Shown piece by piece: positions 10,332 to 19,490 of a DNA stretch of 43,159 nucleotides. The DNA lies in the NCBI GenBank assembly GCA_045133795.1, contig JBGUUT010000087.1, forward strand, positions 1-43,159. Reading direction: 5' to 3'. A model generated the notes under the pieces. That model searched no databases. It was given only the letters and a program-made list of their open reading frames with translations, and was not told the origin of the DNA. The DNA comes from RGIG8597 sp045133795 (GTDB lineage: Bacteria; Spirochaetota; GWE2-31-10). The position numbers and the translations under genes were made by a program. Position 1 is the stretch's first letter; every line of letters starts with the position of its first letter.

Positions 10332-10979
10332 TTAGCCTTCAAAGATTCCGACACCTTGGCGAATTATTTCCGGCTCATTTTGTGTTAAATCAACTACCGT
10401 AGAAAGAATTTTCGGCAGTCCGTCGCACGAAATGTCCTCGATTATTGCCTCTACACCTTGATTTTTTAGGATAAGAAGTTCTTTCCCGTATTCATAGAGA
10501 TTTTCTTCTGCAAAATCAGAATCCCACCAATGATTATTTTCCATTTCTTTAGATGCCGTAATGGCTAAAACCGGAGCCTGCAGTTCTTCTAATATTGCAA
10601 TCGGAATCGGATTTGTAGGGATTCTGACGCCTAAATCTTTACGTTTCATATCAATTTTCTTTTGAGTATTGTGTAATGCCGGAAGTAAGAATACAAATGG
10701 TCCGGGACAGTAATGTTTTAAAATCTTAAAATTAGCATTACTGAACTCAACAAATTGATTGATTGTAGACAGTGAAGAACAAACTAATGTAAAAACGAAA
10801 GTATTTATGCCGCCTTTTAAATTTTTAAGCTTTTTTATTGCAATCTTAGAATCGATATGAGCAAATAAACTCCAATTTGTATCTGTCGGACATGCAATAA
10901 TTCCGTCATTACGCAAAATTTCACATGCTTTCGTTATAACTCTGTGATCAATGTTGTGTTTTATAACCTGTTTAATCAT
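10332..10979 (-). CDS. YciO/YrdC/Sua5-family protein (threonylcarbamoyl-AMP synthase-like)
   Basis: A 215-aa YrdC-fold protein. Visible family marks are ACPTDTNWSLF near residue 33 (family PTDTVYGL-like), the CPGPFVFLLPA segment, LGVRIPTNPI, and a C-terminal VVDLTQNEPEIIRQGVG. In TsaC/Sua5 these residues build the L-threonyl-AMP pocket used for tRNA t6A synthesis. Here the Lys/Arg motif and the usual STSAN (read as ITASK) differ, which is closer to YciO, whose role is less certain. An upstream ATG at 10991 is possible, but GGAGGG sits 5 nt before the ATG at 10979, which decides the start. It is convergent with the lipoprotein operon and divergent from the MCE operon. Confidence 0.8.
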   Translation of the reverse strand: MIKQVIKHNIDHRVITKACEILRNDGIIACPTDTNWSLFAHIDSKIAIKKLKNLKGGINTFVFTLVCSSLSTINQFVEFSNANFKILKHYCPGPFVFLLPALHNTQKKIDMKRKDLGVRIPTNPIPIAILEELQAPVLAITASKEMENNHWWDSDFAEENLYEYGKELLILKNQGVEAIIEDISCDGLPKILSTVVDLTQNEPEIIRQGVGIFEG

Positions 10980-10999
10980 ATAGCCCTCCATAACTTTAT

Positions 11000-11021
11000 A
11001 ATATCAAAAATCTTTGATATT
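11000..11021. promoter_or_regulatory. Perfect 9-bp inverted repeat upstream of the YciO-family gene
   Basis: AATATCAAA (11000-11008) and TTTGATATT (11013-11021) are perfect arms around a 4-base spacer. The repeat lies just upstream of the minus-strand RBS (10984-10989), in the leader or promoter of the gene starting at 10979. It may be an operator or a small hairpin; no regulator is identified. Confidence 0.4.
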
Positions 11022-11174
11022 CTCAAAAGAATGCAAAAAAAAGAAATCACAAAAAAGCACTTTTAAATAGATTTATTATTGTTTATACTGATAATAATTA
11101 AAGCAATATGTAATTTTTGAATATATTTTCTTTCAATTACGTATTGAATCCACTGAATAAAAAAGAAGTAATAA

Positions 11175-12338
11175 ATGAAATATTATACTGAGATAACATT
11201 ACGTTTTTTGTTATTGCAACTAATTGTTTTTATAGTTATGTTTGCATATCTTTTTTTTGTTAATCTTTTACCTGTAGTTTCTTGTAGTTATTCTTTTTCA
11301 GATTTAAAAGAAATTGGGCGGATGATATTTTTTCCATCTTTTTGTGTGTCTTTTCTTAACAGTTCGCTTATATCATTGTTTTTGTATGGTTTTTTTATTA
11401 TAGACCACGAACATTCATGCTTTTTTTCAGTAAAGATAATTCCTTTTTTTATTTCTCTTTTATTTTTTATTCTTTTCTTTTGCGTGTGGCAGCCGAAAGT
11501 AGAGAATTCTTCTGTTTATTATAAAGGTTATGATGCTCGTTTTTTTGTGGATGCGGGTGCATATTTTCAATATTACGGAGAACCTAAAAAACAATTCAGT
11601 CAAGATGATTTTGAAATTTTGTTAGGGAAATTAGGAAAAAAAGATAAAGAATTATTATTAAAAAGTTATTCTCAAGACAGAATAGACGGAGACTTTATAT
11701 TAAATGATGATTTAATTTCGGTAGACAGATTTTTATTGAGAAAATGTTTGTCATTGAATAATGAAACTGAAAATATAAAAATGTTTTTTGGACGTGTAGA
11801 AAAAAAAGCTGTTTATGATGTGGTTATTTCGTTGTCAGACGAGATTTTATCGTATGATAAATTGTTTGTCAGTTTTCCATCTTATAAAGAAATGGAACTG
11901 TTGGTGCCTTTTGAGGATGAAACAAGAAGTTTTGTATTTGAGAAAAAACAAAATGCGTTGTTTTCAAACTCACGTTATGCTTTTGCTACGGCTTTAATCT
12001 ATAAAAATAACGAAATGATTCTTCCTTTTTTCAATATGTATCCGTTGGTATCAATAGGACTTTGGATGGTTATAACATTAATGATTTTAACGATTTCGGG
12101 TTGGATGTACATAAAAGAATATCCTTTGATTTCAGTTATATTCAATTTCTTATTATTAGTGTTTTTTTATCTTTCGGTTCCGCCGCTTTTGGAATGGTAC
12201 CATGGTATTGTCAGAAACTTTGCATCTGAAAGTTTTGTTAAATTACGATATATAATTTTCTTCTTTGCAGCTTCCGGGATTTTGTTTTTGATAAACATTC
12301 TCAGATGGTTTTCTTATAATAAAGATAAAAAAGTATAG
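11175..12338 (+). CDS. Integral membrane protein, 3TM + extracytoplasmic domain + 3TM
   Basis: First gene of the MCE-transporter run. I do not recognise its family. Hydrophobic segments lie at about residues 9-32, 55-75 and 85-105, then a ~180-residue soluble domain (106-287), then segments at about 291-310, 317-338 and 358-377. This layout is the same as LptF/LptG (three helices, periplasmic jellyroll, three helices), but I see no convincing sequence match, so the likeness is only topological. The next gene starts 13 bases downstream behind a good RBS, and that gene has the same 3+3 arrangement. A role in envelope lipid handling is inferred from the downstream MlaE/MCE genes. The start has only a weak RBS (AAGAAG). 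Confidence 0.7.
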   Translation: MKYYTEITLRFLLLQLIVFIVMFAYLFFVNLLPVVSCSYSFSDLKEIGRMIFFPSFCVSFLNSSLISLFLYGFFIIDHEHSCFFSVKIIPFFISLLFFILFFCVWQPKVENSSVYYKGYDARFFVDAGAYFQYYGEPKKQFSQDDFEILLGKLGKKDKELLLKSYSQDRIDGDFILNDDLISVDRFLLRKCLSLNNETENIKMFFGRVEKKAVYDVVISLSDEILSYDKLFVSFPSYKEMELLVPFEDETRSFVFEKKQNALFSNSRYAFATALIYKNNEMILPFFNMYPLVSIGLWMVITLMILTISGWMYIKEYPLISVIFNFLLLVFFYLSVPPLLEWYHGIVRNFASESFVKLRYIIFFFAASGILFLINILRWFSYNKDKKV

Positions 12339-12351
12339 AAAGGAATAAGAA

Positions 12352-14493
12352 ATGACAGATAAAAAAGATGCAGCATTAGCATTTGATACTTATAAAACTT
12401 TTTTAAAAGTATTATTTTTTAGTTTAGTATTATGTTTTTTTGTGTCTTTATTTGCCTATATAAAAGATAGGATAAATCCGGATTTTTTTACATCATATTT
12501 GACATATAAAACAATTCATACTTTTTGTGCGTATTTCACAATTTTTGTTTATTTCTTTTTGTTCTGTTTCTATTCTCTTTCTTTTAAAAAAGAATATTTA
12601 GTTGATTCCAGAGGACGTCGCAGAAATTTTTATCAGATTGTCAGCAGCGGTTTTAATATTATAATTGTAAGTTTATTTTTTTATTTCTTTATTCTCGAAG
12701 TTGTTTTGCCTTTCAGTAAAGAACAATGCGTTAATATTACGACTAAATGCCGATTATCAGAGGAATTATTAGATAAGGCAGAGCAGTTATTTAAAGACAG
12801 TAATAATGATTTGACTACATTGCAGAGGCAGATAATAAATAAAAAAGAGGCTTTACGTATTTATGAAAATTACGGTCGTTTAGTTACGGCCAATCGTTTT
12901 GTTAATGAACGTATCGGAGATTTACGAACCGATTTGTATAGAATGGAACATCTTGTACGTAATGACGGTGAAATCCCGCAAGAGCTTGCAACTTATGAAG
13001 AATTAGCTGATTATTTTTATTTAAAGGAAGATTATTTTTCAGCATGGTTTTATTATTTATCAGTAGAAAAAGGACCGGAGCAACAAAAGCTTTTGGCAAG
13101 AAAAAGAATTGAAGATATAAAGTTAAAAATAAAATATCAAAACAGTCTTTATTCTGATGAAGAGATGAATCTTTATATGGATAAACAAACCAGAAAGATA
13201 CAAGATTTATATGTAAGATTAAAAAATGGAGAGCAGCTTTTAAATAAAGGAGATTATCTTTCCGCATATTATGTTTATAATGACATCTATAATGAAAATA
13301 CAAATATCAGAGATGCATTAAACGGTCGTGATAAAGCTCTTGATTATTTGAAAAATAATGCAGTTGATGTAGAAGAAGCTGAAATAGCATGTAGTTATGC
13401 AGGAAAAGAAAACTTTATGATGTTTTGTAATGACAGCGTCGTAATGAAAATCGGCGTGTTGCGAAAATCGATAAATGTAGATTTGCTGGTAGAACAATAT
13501 TTCTTTTTTGATACTCAACTTTGTTACAGAAACACTAACAAAGATATAACTAAGATTATTTATATTCCGTATGCCAAAGTTAAAAAAGATAATCTTTTAC
13601 TTTTATGCTACGATAAAAATGACAGAGAAAATATTTATTCTCCTGTTATCGAAAAGATTTCTGAAGCAGAAATGGCTTCGCTTTTGAAAAATGTATCAGA
13701 AAGTCAAAAAATAGATTTCTTATCATATTATCAATTAAAAAATGGTTTTTATAATCTTCGTTCTAAAGAAAAAAATATTATCAGGGAACTTTCAAAGATA
13801 ACAAGAAAAAATAGGTTTTTAGATAATGACGGTGTAGAAAGAATTTCTGTAGAAAATATGAAACGAAAATTACACAATTTATCCAATGATGCTCAACGTG
13901 AAGTTTTGTCTTTTTACGAACAAAATGGAAATAATTATGAATTGTACTCGAAAGATTTGGATGTTTTGGCAAGACTTTCTAAAGTGGCAAAAAAATATAA
14001 TTTGTGGGATAACGAACTGCGAGAGAATATACTGTCATTTCCTTATGATATGAGTGTTTTGTATCGTTTAGCTTATGATTATGAAAGTGCAGAGGATTTT
14101 TCTTTATTTAAATTGTTAGATTTACGCCGTTTTTATGATGGTTTTGGTGAGTTTGAAACAGGATTATCTCACAGTTTTATAGGTGCTGCTATAGCTTGTA
14201 AGTTATCGAAATTATTTATTTTCTTTTATATCAGTTGTATTTTACTTCGCTTATTTTTTAAACTTCGGTCAACAGAGTATAATTCCTGGTATTTGATAAT
14301 TTTACCCTTTGTTTTAATTGCGTTATATGTGGTTGTAATGCTTGTAAACTTGTTTGTAACAACTTTTTTTAATGTACTCGGAAGTGTTTTTGATTTAAGG
14401 TCGATGTTTATTACTGCTGTTGTTATTCATTTTATCGTATCTTTTTTAGTTATTTGTTATACAATGTCGACAGAGGTTGGCGGTAATGAATGA
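12352..14493 (+). CDS. Large membrane protein, 3TM + helical repeat domain + 3TM (713 aa)
   Basis: Unrecognised family. Predicted membrane segments lie at about residues 17-37, 55-76 and 100-120, and again at 620-636, 646-670 and 685-705. Between them is a ~500-residue soluble region. Its first half looks TPR-like: paired helices such as LATYEELADYFYLKEDYFS and LKNGEQLLNKGDYLSAYYV. Its second half mixes beta strands and helices. RBS AAAGGAA precedes the ATG. The stop overlaps the start of the MlaE-like gene by 8 bases, implying translational coupling. The gene pairs with the upstream 3TM-domain-3TM protein; both could be accessory parts of the MCE transporter, possibly supplying or receiving lipid. 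That role is inference only. Confidence 0.7.
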   Translation: MTDKKDAALAFDTYKTFLKVLFFSLVLCFFVSLFAYIKDRINPDFFTSYLTYKTIHTFCAYFTIFVYFFLFCFYSLSFKKEYLVDSRGRRRNFYQIVSSGFNIIIVSLFFYFFILEVVLPFSKEQCVNITTKCRLSEELLDKAEQLFKDSNNDLTTLQRQIINKKEALRIYENYGRLVTANRFVNERIGDLRTDLYRMEHLVRNDGEIPQELATYEELADYFYLKEDYFSAWFYYLSVEKGPEQQKLLARKRIEDIKLKIKYQNSLYSDEEMNLYMDKQTRKIQDLYVRLKNGEQLLNKGDYLSAYYVYNDIYNENTNIRDALNGRDKALDYLKNNAVDVEEAEIACSYAGKENFMMFCNDSVVMKIGVLRKSINVDLLVEQYFFFDTQLCYRNTNKDITKIIYIPYAKVKKDNLLLLCYDKNDRENIYSPVIEKISEAEMASLLKNVSESQKIDFLSYYQLKNGFYNLRSKEKNIIRELSKITRKNRFLDNDGVERISVENMKRKLHNLSNDAQREVLSFYEQNGNNYELYSKDLDVLARLSKVAKKYNLWDNELRENILSFPYDMSVLYRLAYDYESAEDFSLFKLLDLRRFYDGFGEFETGLSHSFIGAAIACKLSKLFIFFYISCILLRLFFKLRSTEYNSWYLIILPFVLIALYVVVMLVNLFVTTFFNVLGSVFDLRSMFITAVVIHFIVSFLVICYTMSTEVGGNE

Positions 14494-15274
14494 TTTTTTG
14501 GCAAAGATAGGACGTAGAATCCTATTTTTTTGTCGAATAGGAATTAATAGAATATTACAGTTTCCAGATAATCTTTCGGTTGTGTCAAAGATTTTCTTTT
14601 CTCATAACAGTATTTTTCGTGATACTTTTTTACGTGAGTTTTATCATTCCGGGATAAAATGTTTACCGGTTGTAGCATTAACGGCAAGTTTAATTTCTGT
14701 CGCAATTATGCGTGGTATACCTTATTTATTGGATGTTTTAGGTTTAAATCCGGAAATGCTTTATGGCAATTTATTTAAATTAGTATTGCTTGATATATCT
14801 CCGTTATTTGCAGGAATTATAGTTGCGATACGAGCCTCTGTTTATATTACAATGCGTTTGGTACAAATGAGGATTGACGGTCAGGTCGATTTATTGGAGA
14901 TACTCGGAATTGATTCATCGATGTATCTTGGTTATATGACTATTTTTGCCGGAATATTGGTAGTGCCTTTTGTGTCATTGTATTTTGTTTTTATAACGTT
15001 GATTGTTGCTTTGTTTTATCTATTTATAGGTAATTTTGATATTACGGTAACACAATTCATTTTCAGTATAATTCCGTATCTATCATTAAAAAATTTAATT
15101 CAATTTTTTTTGAAAACGATGTTTTGTGGATTATTGGTTTATTCTTTTTCGGTATACAATGGACTTAGAGGAAAAAATAGTCATGATGAAATTGTATCCA
15201 GAACTATCGGTTCTATTCTTTTTTCAGAAGTTGCAGTTATCCTTATTAATGTTTTAGCATTGTTTTTTTTATAG
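14486..15274 (+). CDS. MlaE-like ABC transporter permease
   Basis: A 262-aa polytopic protein matching the MlaE/YrbE permease layout. An amphipathic N-terminus leads to FREFYHSG-type entry (here FLREFYHSGIKCLPVVAL), followed by LDISPLFAGIIVAIRASVY, where the family has ElgPvltallvAGRvGs, then QVDLLEILGID for the family's EQIDALEVMGID. It is divergent: the usual acidic residue in the AELGTM loop is missing (RLVQM). A TTG at 14477 is possible, but the ATG at 14486 has AGAGG 9 nt upstream and overlaps the previous stop by 8 bases. The family exchanges phospholipid between inner and outer membranes with an MCE protein and an ATPase; both partners follow here. Confidence 0.82.
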   Translation: MNDFLAKIGRRILFFCRIGINRILQFPDNLSVVSKIFFSHNSIFRDTFLREFYHSGIKCLPVVALTASLISVAIMRGIPYLLDVLGLNPEMLYGNLFKLVLLDISPLFAGIIVAIRASVYITMRLVQMRIDGQVDLLEILGIDSSMYLGYMTIFAGILVVPFVSLYFVFITLIVALFYLFIGNFDITVTQFIFSIIPYLSLKNLIQFFLKTMFCGLLVYSFSVYNGLRGKNSHDEIVSRTIGSILFSEVAVILINVLALFFL

Positions 15275-15284
15275 GAGGAGTGAG

Positions 15285-15962
15285 ATGTTGGAATTAAAAA
15301 ATATTTCTTTATCTTGCTCAAAAGAAAAGAAGATAAAAAATTTAGATTTTGAAATTTTGCCCGGTGAAAATGTTGTTATTCCGAATTGGAGTTCAAATTA
15401 TGATGTCTTTTTTCTTGCTGTCTTAGGTATGAAAAAAATATTGCAAGCTGGAAGTATTTTTTTTGAAGGAAAAAACATTTTTTTAATGAGCAGAGATGTT
15501 TTGCTTCGATACAGGAGAAAAATAGGTTATGTTCCTTTACATAAGGGGTTATTAAAAGATCTTACTGTACAGGAAAATATTTTGTTATCCATGCAAATTC
15601 AAGGAAATTACAACGAAAAACAAATATTTGAACGTTTTGAAGAATTAAGGATATTCTTTTTAAAAGGTATAGATTGTGAATCTTCTGTTGTGTCATTATC
15701 ATCAGATGAAGAAAAACGTGTTATGTTGGCAAGAGCGGTAGCAGCTTCACCAAAGTTGTTAATGTTAAATTGTCCGATTATGGACTTGGAATTAGAATCT
15801 AAAGATGATATAGCCTATTTAATTAATGAGGGCATATTTTGCAGAAAATTATTGCCTAAGGATTCGGCTGTAATTATTTCTACAGAAAAATCGTCATGGA
15901 AAAAAGCGGAATGTGACGGTAGTTTTAGGGAGTTTCCACTAACTGCATTTTTAGAAGAGTAA
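15285..15962 (+). CDS. MlaF-like ABC subunit lacking ATPase motifs (pseudo-ATPase)
   Basis: A 225-aa protein with the length, gene position and secondary-structure order of MlaF, but none of the catalytic motifs. The Walker A site reads PNWSSNYD (33-40), with no GxxGxGK and no Lys. The Q-loop Gln is replaced near residue 85. The signature LSGGQ reads LSSDE (138-142). Walker B LxxDEP reads LMLNCP (159-164), replacing both the Mg-binding Asp and the catalytic Glu. The H-loop His is replaced around residue 200 (IISTE). The reading frame is intact, with GGAGGAG before the ATG and close spacing to both neighbours, so this is a conserved-looking gene and not debris. The likely role is a structural or regulatory partner of the permease. 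Confidence 0.75.
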   Translation: MLELKNISLSCSKEKKIKNLDFEILPGENVVIPNWSSNYDVFFLAVLGMKKILQAGSIFFEGKNIFLMSRDVLLRYRRKIGYVPLHKGLLKDLTVQENILLSMQIQGNYNEKQIFERFEELRIFFLKGIDCESSVVSLSSDEEKRVMLARAVAASPKLLMLNCPIMDLELESKDDIAYLINEGIFCRKLLPKDSAVIISTEKSSWKKAECDGSFREFPLTAFLEE

Positions 15963-15991
15963 TTTTTTTTCTGTAAGTCAAAGGAATTATC

Positions 15992-17020
15992 ATGGAAAAA
16001 GTGACAAAACGTGCTAAAAAGAGATTTTATGAAAGGGTAATTGGCTTTTCTTTTTTGATTCTTTTACTTTTTTGTTTATTTATGTTTTGTTTTATTCTGG
16101 TAAATGGTCGACTTCAACTGTTTAACATAAAATATATAGCTTATTATGAACAAGGAAGCGGCTTGAAAGAAGGTTGTATTGTAACTTTAAACGGTATAAA
16201 TGCCGGGCAGGTTACAGATGTGCGAATTGATGATGAAAACAGAATTGCAGTAACATTGTCTATATCAAGAAAGTATACAGAAAAAATCAGAGAAGACAGT
16301 GTTGCACAAATAGTACGTCCAATGATGGTCGGCGGAAAGCAAATCAGTATAAATCCCGGAAGTTTACAATACGATAAATTACAGCCGGGAAGTGTAATTG
16401 CAAGCCGCGATTCTTCGGAGATTATTGATTTGTTCAGCGGAGTAAGAATTGAGCGAATATTAAATAAATTAGATATAAATAAACGATTGTGGGATATTAA
16501 GAATAATTCGACAATTTCGGCAAATGACATTTATGAACAAGCGGTATCTGCTGTTATTACGATGGGGGAATTTGCTAAAGTAATGAATAGTATGTCTGAA
16601 AACATCGGCGGACTGAGTCAGATAATGGGGGAAATGAGCGAAAACTTTGCGTCGATGCAGGTGTTAGCACAAAAAATGGACAAAATGAGTTCTTCTATGG
16701 AAAGTTTATCGGGATTAGTTTCGTCTATGGACGGTATGGCTTCAACAATGGAAAACATGAAAAGTAATTTCGGTAGTTTGAGTAGCGGAATGTCCGGTGT
16801 AAGTTCAGGAATGAAAGATATTAATGCCGGTTTTTCGCAATTATCGGAATCGATGGAATCATTATCAAAAATGGCTGAAGTTCTTGCCGGATGTGAGGAT
16901 ATGATGAATGATTTGGAAATAATTCTCAAAGCATTTCAGAATAACTGGTTTTTGAAAAAAGAAGTAGAATTGGTGAAAAAAGAATTAGATATGAAAAATA
17001 ATAAAGGGGATAAAAAATGA
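15992..17020 (+). CDS. MCE-domain (MlaD-like) lipid-binding protein
   Basis: A 342-aa protein with an N-terminal signal anchor (about residues 15-38), an MCE domain (about 40-125) and a long helical tail. The MCE domain is recognisable from GSGLKEGCIVTLNGINAGQV, the usual GL-x-G-x-V-x-x-x-G-x-x-V-G-x-V pattern, and VGGKQISINPG. From about residue 185 to 310 the tail has a Met/Ser-rich heptad-like pattern (MSxxMxxLSxxM repeated), which predicts a coiled coil; in MCE proteins such tails line a periplasmic tunnel. It should bind lipid in the periplasm and dock on the MlaE-like permease. RBS AAGGA is present. The last codon overlaps proA by 4 bases (ATGA). Confidence 0.88.
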   Translation: MEKVTKRAKKRFYERVIGFSFLILLLFCLFMFCFILVNGRLQLFNIKYIAYYEQGSGLKEGCIVTLNGINAGQVTDVRIDDENRIAVTLSISRKYTEKIREDSVAQIVRPMMVGGKQISINPGSLQYDKLQPGSVIASRDSSEIIDLFSGVRIERILNKLDINKRLWDIKNNSTISANDIYEQAVSAVITMGEFAKVMNSMSENIGGLSQIMGEMSENFASMQVLAQKMDKMSSSMESLSGLVSSMDGMASTMENMKSNFGSLSSGMSGVSSGMKDINAGFSQLSESMESLSKMAEVLAGCEDMMNDLEIILKAFQNNWFLKKEVELVKKELDMKNNKGDKK

Positions 17021-18309
17021 GCGAATTGGAAGAACGATTAAAAAAGGTAAAACGAGCTTCTGTAAACAGCGGAAATTTTACGACAGAATTAAAAAATAAA
17101 GCACTTGAGGCAGTGGCTGTTGCTTTAGAAAAGAATTTTCAGGATATAAAAAATGCAAATCAAAAAGATTTAGATGAAGCTGAAAAAGGTAATTTAGCAC
17201 AACCGCTTTTAAAAAGACTGAAGTTTGATGAAGATAAATTACGCGATGTTGTTTCCGGTATTCGAGGGCTGATAAAACTTGACGATCCGGTAAATCAAAA
17301 AATGTCGTCTATGCTTTTAGATGATGGTTTAACATTAACAAAAATCAGTGTTGCAATAGGTGTAATCGGTGTGATATTCGAATCTCGCCCGGATGCGTTG
17401 GTACAAATAGCTGCGTTGTGTATAAAATCCGGAAATTGTGCGGTATTAAAAGGCGGAAGTGAAGCTTTACATTCAAATCGTAAACTTTTTGATGTTATAA
17501 GAAATGCCGTTTCGGAGGTTGATATCCGTTTTGCCGATACTTTGGAATTGATAGAAACTCGTGAGGATGTCAGTGAGTTGTTGCAATATAACAAATATAT
17601 TAATTTGATAATTCCGCGAGGTTCAAATGCGTTTGTTCAATATATTCAGAAAAATTCTTTAATTCCGGTTTTAGGGCATGCCGACGGGATTTGTCATGTT
17701 TACATTGATAAATATGCTGATGTAGCTAAAGCAAAAAAAGTTGTGGTTGATGCAAAAACTCAATATGTTTCTGTTTGTAATGCTACGGAAACTTTGCTGG
17801 TACATAAAGATATTGCAGAAAATGTGTTGCCGCAATTATTTGCAGAATTGGAAGCGAAAAAAGTAAAACTTCATTGTTGTGAGCGTTGTATTAAATATTC
17901 GGCAAATGCAGTTGCGGCAACGGAAGAAGATTGGAAAACAGAATATTTAGATTACGAATTGTCTGTAAAAGTAGTAGATGATATAGAAGAAGCTGTGTCA
18001 CACATTAACAATTACGGTTCCGGACATACAGACGGAATTGTTACGGAAAATGCCGAAAGCAGAGCATATTTTGAAGCTTATGTGGATACATCGTCGGTAG
18101 TTGTAAATTGTTCGACACGTTTTGCCGACGGTTTTCGCTACGGAATGGGGGCGGAAGTCGGTGTAAGTACAAATAAATATCATGCCAGAGGACCTGTTGG
18201 ATTGGACGGTTTGATAATTTACAAATATATATTGGAAGGCGACGGACATGTTGTCGCCGATTATGTCGGTCAGAATGCAAAACCGTACTTACACAGGAAA
18301 TTAACATGA
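17017..18309 (+). CDS. proA: Gamma-glutamyl phosphate reductase
   Basis: Cytosolic enzyme of proline synthesis that reduces glutamyl-5-phosphate to glutamate-5-semialdehyde with NADPH. The 430-aa length is normal. Visible marks are IGVIGVIFESRPD, the NCAVLKGGSEALHSN cofactor segment, LIIPRGSN, and the catalytic cysteine in SVCNATETLLVH (about residue 254). The C-terminal RFADGFRYGMGAEVGVST with KYHARGPVGL is typical. The ATGA overlap with the MCE gene upstream and another ATGA overlap with the glycosyltransferase downstream place it mid-operon. proB is not in the window, so the usual proBA pairing is broken here. Confidence 0.95.
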   Translation: MSELEERLKKVKRASVNSGNFTTELKNKALEAVAVALEKNFQDIKNANQKDLDEAEKGNLAQPLLKRLKFDEDKLRDVVSGIRGLIKLDDPVNQKMSSMLLDDGLTLTKISVAIGVIGVIFESRPDALVQIAALCIKSGNCAVLKGGSEALHSNRKLFDVIRNAVSEVDIRFADTLELIETREDVSELLQYNKYINLIIPRGSNAFVQYIQKNSLIPVLGHADGICHVYIDKYADVAKAKKVVVDAKTQYVSVCNATETLLVHKDIAENVLPQLFAELEAKKVKLHCCERCIKYSANAVAATEEDWKTEYLDYELSVKVVDDIEEAVSHINNYGSGHTDGIVTENAESRAYFEAYVDTSSVVVNCSTRFADGFRYGMGAEVGVSTNKYHARGPVGLDGLIIYKYILEGDGHVVADYVGQNAKPYLHRKLT

Positions 18310-19490
18310 ATGTTTTGATTGTTCATAATTATTATAAAATTCGAGGCGGTGAGGATGTCGTTTTTGAAAATGAAGTCGAAGCATTGAAGAAAAAGTCATC
18401 TGTTAATGTTTTTACGTATAGCGTGAATAATCAGGAAACTGACGGGGGATTTTTTCATAAGTTATCTTTCTTGTATAAGATTATTTCGGGTAACAATAAG
18501 GTTAGAACGGAAATTCTTAAAATTATTGAAGATAATGCAATTGATATTGTTCATGTTCATAATGTTTTTCCGCTTATAACGCCGTTTATTTATCGCTTTT
18601 TAAAAAAACATACGCAAGTTAAGATTGTTCAAACAATTCATAATTTTCGTTTTGTTTGTCCGTCGGGATTGCTTTTTCATAAAGGGAAAATTTGTAAGGC
18701 TTGTTTGGATAAGGGAAGTTTTAAGGATTGTGTTTCCTCTAAATGTTATCGAGATTCAAAGTTATTTTCGATTTTGTATTCATATTTGATTAAGAAATGC
18801 GGGAAGTCATTACGTAATGATATTGATTGTTATTTGACTCTAAATAATTTTGCAACTGACATTCTTGCAAAAGCCGGATTTATGAAAGATAAAATAAAAG
18901 TTCGTGGTAACAGTTTGCCGGATATAGAAATAAAAAAGCCTTTTGAACCGTCTCATTATTTGTTTGTTGGAAGACTTTCAGAAGAAAAAGGCGTAGAGAT
19001 TGCGATAAAAGCATTTGTCTCATTGCCGGAATGTTATTTTGTAATTGCAGGAACGGGGCCGCTTTATAATGAATTAAAAAAGAAATACAAAAACTATCAG
19101 AATATAAAGTTTGCCGGTTTTTGTGACGGAGAAAAAAAAGAAGATTTATTTTACCGAACAAAGGCTCTGATTGTACCGTCAATTTGGTATGAAAACTTTC
19201 CTATGGTAACGATAGAAGCATTTAGATATGGAATTCCTGTTATCGGTAATGCTTGGGGTGCAATCGGTGGAATCGCAACTGATAATGTAAACGCTTTGCT
19301 TACTGGAACTGAAAATGATACGGAACAAGAGCGAGTTGAAAATATTGTTAATGCGGTTAAAACTCTTGAGAATGATAAAACGTTAAGAGAACGTCTTGCA
19401 AATAATGCACGGCGAACTTTTTTAGAAGAAATGGAAGCTGAAAAAAGTATTGCAAAATTAATAAATATTTATAAGGAATTAATAAAATGA
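18306..19490 (+). CDS. Family 4 (GT-B) glycosyltransferase
   Basis: A 394-aa GT4-type glycosyltransferase. The N-terminal domain opens with MNVLIVHNYYKIRGGEDVVF and has DIVHVHNVFPL. A cysteine-rich insert (VCPSGLLFHKGKICKACL and following) is common in GT4 enzymes that build surface polysaccharide. The C-terminal nucleotide-sugar domain has LFVGRLSEEKGVEIAIKAF, AGTGPL and the EX7E motif ENFPMVTIE. The sugar donor and acceptor cannot be read from sequence. It overlaps proA and the next glycosyltransferase gene by 4 bases each (ATGA), with AGGA before its ATG. It probably acts at the cytosolic face of the membrane on a glycolipid or glycopolymer. Confidence 0.9.
   Translation: MNVLIVHNYYKIRGGEDVVFENEVEALKKKSSVNVFTYSVNNQETDGGFFHKLSFLYKIISGNNKVRTEILKIIEDNAIDIVHVHNVFPLITPFIYRFLKKHTQVKIVQTIHNFRFVCPSGLLFHKGKICKACLDKGSFKDCVSSKCYRDSKLFSILYSYLIKKCGKSLRNDIDCYLTLNNFATDILAKAGFMKDKIKVRGNSLPDIEIKKPFEPSHYLFVGRLSEEKGVEIAIKAFVSLPECYFVIAGTGPLYNELKKKYKNYQNIKFAGFCDGEKKEDLFYRTKALIVPSIWYENFPMVTIEAFRYGIPVIGNAWGAIGGIATDNVNALLTGTENDTEQERVENIVNAVKTLENDKTLRERLANNARRTFLEEMEAEKSIAKLINIYKELIK

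Noticed and set aside
12902..13303. Minus-strand open frame inside the 713-aa membrane protein gene
   Set aside because: Shadow of the plus-strand gene with no RBS and no recognisable domain.
15285..15962. The idea that the MlaF-like gene is a decayed pseudogene
   Set aside because: The frame is open for its full normal length with a good RBS and tight spacing, and motif losses are substitutions, not frameshifts.
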